Notes under the pieces: model-generated | What the model was told of the DNA's origin: nothing | Seen by the model: only the letters and a program-made list of their open reading frames with translations | The model's database searches: none | NCBI GenBank assembly: GCA_032358255.1 | Contig: JAULBX010025585.1 | Location: forward strand, 1-59,001 | Direction: 5' to 3' | DNA: 59,001 nt | DNA from: Heterotrichella gracilis | Lineage: Eukaryota; Sar; Xanthophyceae; Tribonematales; Xanthonemataceae | Part shown: piece by piece, positions 50,592 through 59,001 of the stretch | Layout: each line of letters opens with the position of its first letter | How positions within the stretch are numbered: position 1 is the stretch's first letter | Translations under genes and position numbers: made by a program

Positions 50592-52882
50592 GGCTCCCAA
50601 CCAGGGTTGGAAGGCCTTGCCTGCAGTTGCAAATAGGGCTACTCAGGACCGGCGCTATGGATATCAGAGTTTTACGGACGGTAAGACCTGATGGGAGTGG
50701 GCTCATTCGGGCTGCTACGGAAGTTGGGTGCACAGCTGAACAGGCAATGCATGCATATCGGCTCACGATTGAGGTTTGTGGCGACGTTTGCCCGAGAGAA
50801 CTGAAGGGAAACTGTGCTTGCTGTGCAGCAACAGCCGATATCGAAGCAAATAAACGTAACGTGACACGGAGTTGGCTGCCTCTACGGTGAGGAGAGCCTT
50901 GGAGGCGACAAAGGGTGTTGAGTCATGGCAAGGTGTTGTGGGTGAACACGGGTGTTTGTCGATGCTGAAAAGGCTTTGATATACGAGCAAACAACAATTG
51001 CAGGACGAGTTATATGCCTCTCGCTCTGGTATGGCAGCACTCTGATCGTGGTTGCTATGTTGTTGGGTACAGGCAGCAGCATGGGTTGGGCAGCAGTGGA
51101 GGCAATCACAGGGCGAGACACAGCGCTGGCTGCCGTTACCAGTACTGGCTGAACAGCTTCAGGGAAATACCACAGAACAGGTGGATCTGTTGTTTCTAGG
51201 ACTATCAACAGTGGAGTAGCAAGGCGTGAGGGCCGTTGGCACAGAAACTCCTCGCAAAGGGTGGCAAGCAGGTGGGGCTAGGCTTACCAAGGTCGATGGG
51301 CACTGCTGGGAAGCTCTATGGGTCTCTTAAGTACTTGCTTGCGCTACAACAGAAGGCTCAGAAGGTAGGCTTTCAAGGCGTAAATGCTGTTGCGCGGTCT
51401 TGTGTTCGCGAGGGGAAGGTTTTGTGTACGAGGGTGCGTGTTTGCCGGCACCAACAGGTTTGTAGGGAGACGAGGGTGAGGGGGTGGGGAATCGATCACT
51501 GGAGACGAAGTTAACAGAGGTCTGCAACGCCGCTGGTGAGTATATCGTCTAGTGTTTGAGAATAAGAAGGCGGCGTCCTGCTTCCTGTCCTCTTATGCAA
51601 AGCGACTCTCCGTCTGTCCATCCCCTCCGTCTAGGCCTGTGTGCACACCGCGTCGGGCAACTGAGTTGCACATGGTTCCCTGCCATGTGGGTGCACGTGA
51701 CTACCCAACATCCCACCTGGTGAAACCCTAAACCCTAAACCCTAAACCCTAAACCCTAAACCAAAATGGTATTATCCTTTCGCTTCAACACTAGTGCTCT
51801 GCAGAGTGCTCCTTTTCCTGATGCCGCCACTGTCTCACACCTCCACCTTAATGTGAAAAATCACCACCCCAAGATCATCGTCAACATCACCCGCAGCAGG
51901 CCCTAGGGTGGCGCCCACCACCCACCCCTCCCAAGCATATGGATGACAGGGTTGACACAAATTGACCCGCGCATGATACGATTGGTATGTTGCCCCAGTG
52001 CAATATCTGACATTTATCAGAGTATCAAGGAACATATATTATGATTACAATAGGCAGAGAGTGACAACCTCGGTCACTGTGGTACACGTACTACTTATGC
52101 TCTCGACAACGCTCTGTACAGCAGTTGTCCTGGTACGCTTGCTACCAGTCAACCCAAGTAGGCTTATGAAGTCTCGCATCCCTGCTTGATATCAAGGACC
52201 CAGACCATACGGTGTAACAGCGCAACGGGAACGATCCTCAGTTGTCCCAAAGAAGAGGCCTGGTAAGGTTCAGGTTTGTGGGCGCCATCAACAAACACCC
52301 TGGCAAGCAGGCGTGCACAGGAGGGAGACACTCGAATTCGTGGGTTGGTGCAGTGTTACATGGGGGTATATTGTAACAAGCTAGACTGTTGGGAGGTTGC
52401 TGACTGAGCAGAGCAGCCCCACACTTTGCCAAAAATGCAGACCCACTGACTCCCGCCATTGCACAAGTTCACAGAACAGCGTGGGTTGCAGCGCATACAG
52501 AACCAGTGGCGCAACAGCGTATGCCTCACGATCTTGCCAGTGCTGTGCACCCTTGAACTACAACGTGCCTTGTCTGTAAAGCTAACTATACAAGCCAGGG
52601 GTACTGGCGATGAGAAAGAGGACAAGTGTCGATGCGTTGTGTTGCCACTGCCACTCTCGAAAAAGAGTCCACGCTTGCGGTCCTTAGTAGGAATGATAAA
52701 GCCCTTGAAAATACAAATAAAGATGGAAATCAAACATGAACCTATTGTCTACAAGCCGTCCCCACTCAGGGGAAACGCTGGTGAAAAGCTGCCAAAGTAA
52801 AACAGGGTTGTATGCATGCATACTTAAAAATGCCACACCTCCGTTGCAAACAGTGTTCAAAACCCTGCCCAAGGGGTTACAG
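50592..52882. other. Spacer between SxIP gene and PEX22
   Basis: No exon recognised in 2.3 kb. It contains the presumed promoter of the SxIP gene, an interstitial telomere-type repeat, and the PEX22 3' UTR with minus-strand TGTAA at 52356-52360. Confidence 0.5.
51724..51768. repeat. Interstitial telomere-type repeat (CCCTAAA)n
   Basis: Six uninterrupted AAACCCT heptamers, the longest perfect run in the window, lie in an intergenic position unlike the intronic ones. Confidence 0.95.
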
Positions 52883-53641
52883 CTACGCTGCATCGAAGAA
52901 CTGCTGCAGGGAGGCTGCCACCCCTATGTTTGCCTGGCTCCACACCACCCCTGACCTGTCCGCATCCACCAGCACCAGCTGCGACAAGAAGCGCTTCAGG
53001 TCGTCCACCGTCTTGCTGTGCCCGTCGATATGCAGGTCGGGCTCCAGCTGCCTCACCAGCGACATCTTGCCGTCCAACGTGCCACAGAACAGAACCCTAT
53101 GGGGCTTCACCTGGCCCCCATGCTGGCCAATGATACCCACAGATTCCAGCGCCCCGCGCACGGTTGCCTCCCCAACGTCGTCCCCAACGTGCGCGATGAG
53201 GTACAGATCCACGGCTCTGGCGGTCTCTCGCACGAACGCCACGGCGCTGTCGTGGGGCGTGGCTGTCTCCTCGAGCTGTGATGGGCTGGTTTCGTGCAGC
53301 AGCACCCCAGGGACCGAGATGGTCACGCGCCGCACGCCTTGCAACCGGCTCCTGACCTTCTCGGCGGTGGACCTTGTCGCCGACTTGGAAGCTGCGGAAG
53401 CTTGCAGGGAGGTGGGTGCCTGGCTGGGGTCTTTGGAGGGTGCGCCAGCATGCGAGGTGGATGGGTGGCCTGTTGAGGGGCCGGCGGCCCTCCCGCGCGA
53501 TCGAAGCTGGTACCAGCCGTATAGGAGGACTGCCAAGCCAAGGACACCCGTCAGCTGCAGCGTTCCGGGGCTTGCGGTAGCGAAGTAGCCGGACACCCTC
53601 TGCAGCATCTGTAGGAAGAGGTGCTTGAGCAAGTAGAGCAT
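52883..53641 (-). CDS. PEX22: Peroxin-22 (PEX22), peroxisomal membrane anchor of PEX4
   Basis: Intronless, 252 residues. PEX22 anchors the ubiquitin-conjugating enzyme PEX4 to the peroxisome, so that the receptor PEX5 can be ubiquitinated and recycled. A single membrane span follows the short N-terminus (about 28-44, LTGVLGLAVLLYGWYQL). A Ser/Ala-rich linker comes next, then the globular PEX4-binding domain. It has the plant-family blocks RRVTISVPGVLL, VDLYLIAHVGDD, PHRVLFCGT, SLVRQLEPDLHID and the C-terminal SLQQFFD, as remembered from Arabidopsis PEX22. Length is close to the plant protein. It is the only complete single-exon gene here. It is divergent from the signal-peptide gene at 54720, 1.08 kb away. 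Confidence 0.9.
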   Translation of the reverse strand: MLYLLKHLFLQMLQRVSGYFATASPGTLQLTGVLGLAVLLYGWYQLRSRGRAAGPSTGHPSTSHAGAPSKDPSQAPTSLQASAASKSATRSTAEKVRSRLQGVRRVTISVPGVLLHETSPSQLEETATPHDSAVAFVRETARAVDLYLIAHVGDDVGEATVRGALESVGIIGQHGGQVKPHRVLFCGTLDGKMSLVRQLEPDLHIDGHSKTVDDLKRFLSQLVLVDADRSGVVWSQANIGVAASLQQFFDAA

Positions 53642-54719
53642 CGTGGCATCAACTCATGGTTTACACTCTCGGGCAGACTACGAGAGCCACCTTACTCGCA
53701 TCGTCCAAGGCTGTGAAAAAACACGAACGCAGCAGCCTCTGTATATGCACCAGTGCTCGTGCCACATATGCATGCATCAGAACGCTACGAGGAGGAATAG
53801 TCCCCCTTGAACAAGGGAATGCTGACCTCGATAAGGCTCGAGCCCGTTGTGCGGTATGCCACAGAACCTTGCCAGGAGGTCTTGCTTGAGGACGGTGGCT
53901 TTACTCCAAGCACCTGTGCACGGTTCCGATTTTGCCAGAAACCCTGGCACATGGCATGGTGCTGCCAAAGTATGGCACGCGCGACACGCGCTGTAATAAG
54001 CAGCAAGGAGTGCAGCGCCGGTGGTGAAGTCAAGCAGTAAACCAGTCTGGTTACTGGAGACCTGAGCAAAGCCCACCTTCGAACCCAGGTATCGATCGGA
54101 GATGCATGCATGCATGCATATGCCCTCGTGCACGGGCGCAGGTGTGGGTCTTGCCGTGTTCCCTTTGGTACACCAGCGACGCCCAATGAGATATTTTGGT
54201 CTCCTTATTCGGCTGACGAGTCCATCTCGTACAACTACGTCTGTTTATACAGGGATCTCTTGTTACCCCTTGCCCAAAATGGGTGCCTTACTGCACTAGA
54301 AAAGTGGGGCCCTAACTCTGAACCCGCCGCTGCCTGTACTAATACCCCCGCCCGCTGGTCGTCTGTAATGCCCACCGCGGTCTAGGCCTTTGTGACCCAT
54401 CACCCAACCTGTCCATGCATACTTTTCCCATCCCACCAGCCAGCTGGCCCATGACAGGAGAATGTTGTGGGTGGGGGCAAAGGGAGGGGTTGCAGACGTG
54501 GGTAAACCATCTGGGCGGCTGTTGATGGCTACCTTACTTTGCTATGGGTCATGACACCTCCCTTTCCTCCACAGCATACGGGGGTATCTGCCTCACGCCG
54601 CATCTCGCACGCACCCAAGCCATTGCCACCCCCCCACCCACCCGCCCTCCTCCCCACCAGCCTCACCACACCGCGCACCACCCGCAGGCACCACCCGCAG
54701 GCGGACAAGGAGGGGCGCA
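53642..54719. other. Divergent spacer between PEX22 and signal-peptide gene
   Basis: Contains both promoters. A TGCA-rich tract (ATGCATGCATGCATGCATAT) lies at about 54101-54120. No exon recognised. Confidence 0.45.
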
Positions 54720-57700
54720 ATGGCTGCCCCCACCCGCCACCCACCCACCCCCAGGTCTGCCGCCCTGCTGCTGTTGGTGGTGATAGGGCTGTGCCAGGTG
54801 GCAAGCTGTCGACAGCTGAAGGGGAAGGAGGACAGCCTGAGTACGTGGATATACTGCAAACCTTATACCCTACGCCTTACGCCTTGGAGCGTAAAGTGTA
54901 CCTGATTAGGGCTGATAGGGCTGTGCCAGGTGGGGAGTTGTGGGCAGCTGATGGGGGAGGAAGGCAGCGCGAGTGGGTGATATAAGTGGCCTGCCCGCTT
55001 TGGAACCTGTGCACCTCCCTCGCCAGGGGCGCACATACCCTGCTAGGGTAATTATATTCCCTCTGCACGTGGCACCATTCGTCGACCACCAGCGTGCACC
55101 ACATACCCCACTTCCGTCTGCCGATGCCCTCTGCATGTGCGCTCTGTGGTCATCAGCCCCCGCACACATCCCTTTCATCGCCACCCTTGGCAGCATCGCC
55201 GTTACGATCCCACCTCCTTCAAACCCTCCCAAACCCTCCACCCCCTCTCCACCCCCCACCCTGCACCACCCCACCACATCGCAGTCACCAATTGTACCCT
55301 CCTTTTCCCCCTTGCCCAACCCTCCCCCCCACATCACCACCACCGCCACCCTCCCCCCCGCAGCCATCAAGTGCAGCCTCACCCTGTCAGACACCTCCTC
55401 CCGAGACAGGCGCCTCTCGGTCAAGGGCCTGGTCTCCAGCACGCACAAAAAGTGCGAAAAGGTGTCATTCTCGCACCCCGTCATTGTCACCAAGGCCATC
55501 ATCTACTGCCACCTGCTGGGGGACCATCACAGCGCCTCGCAGCACAAGGACGCGTGTGGGGCGGCGCGCGCGGTGGCGTTTGCGCTTGTGCCGGTGAACG
55601 ACACCAAGCCGCACTTTTTCACGGGGGGCAGGGCTGCGTGCGGGGAGGATGCGTCGGAAGCAGGTGGGTGGTAGTGGGGGGGTGAAGAGGGGCGCTGGGT
55701 AAAGGGGGAGAGGGGGCCGGGCCGCTGAAGAGGAGGAAGCATTGGAAACAGGGGGGGGTACACCACGTGGCCGGAGGCAGTCAGTGGCAGTGCTGGCATG
55801 GGCACCGTCAGTAATTGGTGGTAATGGCGGCGGGTTACTTCATGCCATGCCACCTATGCACACATGTGGGTGCATGCGCACCTGCCTGCCATGACAGCGC
55901 AGCTGCGATCAGACCCATATCGATCACTCATATTCACGCCGATCACTCCTCATCACACCGATGACTCCTCACCTCACCCAGCTCGTGCACCCATAGCCAT
56001 CACCTAAATCGATCACACCACACTACACCACCGCCCACACCCGTGCACCGGTAGAAACCTGAGTGACATTCCAATCACATGCCAACCGTCCCTTTCTCAC
56101 CCCTCCTTTCCTGCCAGGCGCCATCATCACCCCCAACCTGCCCAACGCGGTGCGCCAGGCCGCCATCTGCTTCAACGCAAAGGACCGCAAGGGGGCAAGC
56201 AAGTCGGCTGGGCTGCTGAAGCCTGTAGGGGGGGGAAACACAGAGATGCTGCAGGTGGGGAGGGGGTTGTGGGGTGTTATTGTGGGTGCGTTTGGTGTTG
56301 GTTTCATGTGGCTGGGTCGGGGCTTGTTTGGGTGGTAGTGTCGTATATCATCTGTGTATACAAGTGGGTGTGCAGAACATGTGTACATGGGCATGGAGTA
56401 GGGGGTGGTCAGGTGCAGCAGGCATGTGAGGGGGACGCAAAACCCTACAACCTGTACGGAGACCCTGAAACCCTAGCCATTACAAATGGTGTATAATGGG
56501 TGGTGCTGCAGACCATTGAACGTCGCCAGCCGTGCGAGGCGCACGTGAAACCCTACAGCATTACATCCCTCTGCACCCACTTCCCAGGAGCCAAGCTCCA
56601 GATGGCAAAGGCTGCAAACCCTGAAATCTTACTCGACCCTACCTGAAACCCTACCCCGCCACCGCATCACGCGATTAAAGGTGCCAGCCACATGAAGGAA
56701 TGCAAGACCCTGAAACCCTCCCTGAGTACCTAAAACCCCACCTCACCCTACCTGAAACCCTACCATTCCACCCCCTTGCAGGAGGCCATGCTCCAGATGG
56801 TGAAGGCCGCCAGCCACGTGAAGGAATGCAAGACCCTGAAACCCCACCTAAAACCCTAAAAACCCACCTGACCCTACCTGGAACCCTAAAACCCCCACCC
56901 GAACCCCTTTGCAGGAGGCCATGCTTCAAATGGTGAAGGCCGCCAGCCACGTGAAGGGGAGCCGCTCCGACAAGAGCAAGCGCAAGGGGGGCGGGGTGCT
57001 GGATGAAACCGATGACATGGACCTGGACAGGCCATCGCTGGCCATGGCGGGGTTCCAGGTGAGAGCAGGGTTTTTTGCTGCACCGGGTACTGCGTGATGC
57101 AGAATGTAGCGATATTTGTCATGGTGTGCCACAGCCATGGCCGTTTTTGACCACGTTACCTCTAACCCTGCCCTCACCAATTCCTCGATTACCACCTTCA
57201 GGACACTGATGCGGACCTGAACCCAATCTTTGTAACCGCATCCACCCCCCAAAAACCCTATTCCAACACCTCGTATGCACCCCCCACCCACGCACCCACG
57301 TACACCGCCACCACCGCCACCACCCCGCAAAGCGGAGATCAAGCGCCACCTTTGCTGTCGCGCCCACCTCCCAAACCCTACTCCACACCTTAATACGCCC
57401 TCCCCCCCCACCACCTTCGATACAGGGCTGCCCCCCTTTCCAAACCCTACCCCGAAACCCTACACCCCCCCGCCCACCCACCCCCACCCTCTCCTCCACC
57501 CCCTGCAGGTGATATCAGACGCCGAGCTGAACGCCACCTTTGCTGGCTTACCTCCAAAACCCTACTCCACACCCTCATATGCCCAAAACCCTACAATCCC
57601 CTGATCTTTGTCGCTGCACCCACCTTCAAAACCCTACACCACACCCTCATATGGCCCCACTGCCACCAGGTCCCCTCCAATGCATGACTGATCCCCTTCC

Positions 57701-59001
57701 CAAACCCCACTCAAAACCCTACAAGCCCCCCACCTACCTACCCACACCTCTCCTCCACCCCCTGCAGGTGATCTCAGACGCGGAGCTGAACGCCACCTTT
57801 GCCGCCGCACCCACCCGAGACCACGACGACCACATGGGCCCGGGGGCGGCGCCGGGGCCAAACCCTGCCGAGGGTAACGCGCCCCTCACCCCGCTGCTGT
57901 TCACTTCTTTCTCCCGCCCTGTGGAGAAGGACGCCAAGGAGGCCAGGGCATCGCCCGAGGCCATGCGGATTGCTGGCAAGGGGAATGAAGGGGATGGGGA
58001 TGGGGAGGAAGAGGTGAGGGGTTGGGGTAGTGGGGAGATTCAGCGCTGGGATTCTTGTCTAGCCCCAATTGAGAAAAGAAATGTTTGGTCCTGTTTCTAT
58101 AGCCAAAGCCGGTGGGAAGTTGATATTTACAATGTGAAAGGGGTGGCGGTAAACAGAATCAGTGATGGAGATTGGGGCCTTTGTCGTGTGTGATGCTGGT
58201 ATGTTGCCTACTTTGCATGTGGGTGTGGGCACCTTGTCAGGTGGCGATGCTACCCCTGTCAAATTGCAGCCCATGGCTCCAAAAGCTATTTTTCTACTTG
58301 CTTTGCGTGTCATTCGTCATCAACCCTGTATCAAAGAGAGGCTTGGTTGTTTCAGGGTGACAGCGTTTGCACGCATCGCCTGCTGATGCCTTGCCTAAGC
58401 CGCCATGCGCATTGTCCGGCACACTCATTGCCTGCTCGTACCTTGCTCCCCTTGTCTCACTGGCTGGTGTGAATACCCTGCGCAGGGTGAGGAGAATGAG
58501 GGGGCCCCTGCCAAGGGGAGCAAGAAAGGAAAGCGAAAAGAGGCGGAGGAGACAGAGGAGGAGGGGGCGGAGGGGGACGAGGAACCTCCTCAGGTGGAAA
58601 AGGCATCAGGGGGTGACGGGGAGGAGGAGGAGGGGGCCAGTGACACAAAGGTGAAGAAGTCGGCCAAGGGGGGCAAGAAATCAAAGCGCAGTGAGGAGGA
58701 GGAGGGGGCCAGCCAGGGGGAAAATGCAGCTGCCGATGATGGGGAGGAGGAGGAGGAGGGGGGTGAGACCAAGGTGGAGGAACCAGCCAAAAGCAAGCGC
58801 AGCAAGGGGAAACGTGTGGCAGTTGATGATGGGGAGGAAGTGGAGGATGGCGTGGAGGCGATGGTGAAAAAGGCTGTCAAGAGTAAGCGCAGCAAGGGCA
58901 AGGGGGTGGCAGCAGCTGTGGATGACGGGGAGGAAGAGGAGGGGGGGGCGGGGGCTGGGGAGGCAGCAGCAGATGGTGGGGAGGAGGGGGACGCTGCGGA
59001 G
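54720..59001 (+). CDS. Signal-peptide protein with Cys-rich domain and long acidic/basic tail (3' partial)
   Basis: Six exons are visible: 54720-54840, 55364-55663, 56118-56254, 56915-57058, 57768-58013 and 58486 to the window end, 488 residues so far with no stop. The N-terminus has a convincing signal peptide (RSAALLLLVVIGLCQVASC). Residues 41-190 or so form a folded domain with at least six Cys (for example TIKCSLTLSDTSSRDRR, KAIIYCHLLGD, RQAAICFNAKDR). From about 320 the sequence is low-complexity: blocks of Glu/Asp/Gly alternate with KSKRSKGK-type basic clusters. I do not recognise the family. The tail looks nuclear or nucleolar, while the head predicts entry to the secretory pathway. 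That mismatch could mean an ER-resident or wall protein, or a mis-predicted first exon. Introns 1, 3 and 4 contain exon echoes. Confidence 0.7.
54911..54983 (+). repeat. Echo of signal-peptide exon 3' end
   Basis: GTGATAGGGCTGTGCCAGGTGG... to the donor region (54780-54853) recurs at 54911-54983 with changes, about 130 nt downstream. Confidence 0.8.
56586..56835 (+). repeat. Upstream echoes of exon 4's 5' end
   Basis: Copies lie at 56776-56835 (nearly identical, with GCAG acceptor), 56681-56712 and 56586-56622. Each is followed by CCTGAAACCC or AAACCCTAAA words. The real exon starts at 56915. Confidence 0.85.
57333..57545 (+). repeat. Upstream echoes of exon 5's 5' end
   Basis: 57501-57545 repeats the pyrimidine tract, CTGCAG acceptor and first 38 nt of exon 5 (real start 57768). 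57333-57362 is a weaker copy. AAAACCCTACTCC-type words follow both. Confidence 0.8.

Overview
The window is nuclear DNA of a green alga, most likely in the Chlamydomonadales. The evidence is GC-rich intron-dense genes with GT-AG borders, strong C/G preference at third codon positions, SPPPP-type hydroxyproline-rich cell-wall sequence, TGTAA motifs downstream of several stops, and plastid proteins (LTD, coproporphyrinogen oxidase). There is nothing prokaryotic here: no operons, CRISPR or IS elements. The plant-type telomere heptamer TTTAGGG/CCCTAAA is scattered through introns. A 100-N scaffold gap lies at 22194-22293. All exon models were assembled by hand from splice sites, reading phase and homology remembered from protein families. 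For every model except the 5' ends flagged as missing, the exon lengths sum to a multiple of three.

Layout, left to right. 407-4221 (+): 3' part of a Pro/Ser/Lys-rich protein with a PH-like C-terminus. 5953-11542 (+): secreted SPPPP-rich wall protein with a tandem array of duplicated exons, most of them damaged. 12243-15971 (+): lipid-droplet-associated hydrolase (LDAH). 17064-24599 (-): six-transmembrane voltage-gated K+ channel with a C-linker and cyclic-nucleotide-binding-like domain, 15 exons. 25855-28788 (-): LTD, the ankyrin protein that guides light-harvesting proteins to the thylakoid. It is head-to-head with 29538-33507 (+), coproporphyrinogen III oxidase. 35420-36327 (+): DEDDh 3'-5' exonuclease, 5' end missing. 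38157-44416 (-): type II membrane fusion of an OCH1-like glycosyltransferase and an FkbM-like methyltransferase. 45831-50591 (-): large disordered protein with five S/T-x-I-P motifs and a duplicated 54-residue module. 52883-53641 (-): PEX22. 54720-59001 (+): protein with a signal peptide and a long Lys/Arg/Glu tail, running off the right edge.

The most unusual property is not a gene. Many exon ends have one or more partial copies ('echoes') in the adjacent intron, usually with the splice site still attached and often joined by TTTAGGG-like heptamers. In most introns I inspected the heptamer reads TTTAGGG (sense) after the donor and CCCTAAA (sense) before the acceptor, so the two ends of an intron could in principle pair. 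This looks like an ongoing process of intron growth or repair by local duplication. The genes do not form one pathway. The one plausible functional link is the divergent LTD/CPOX pair, since both serve chlorophyll-protein assembly in the plastid.
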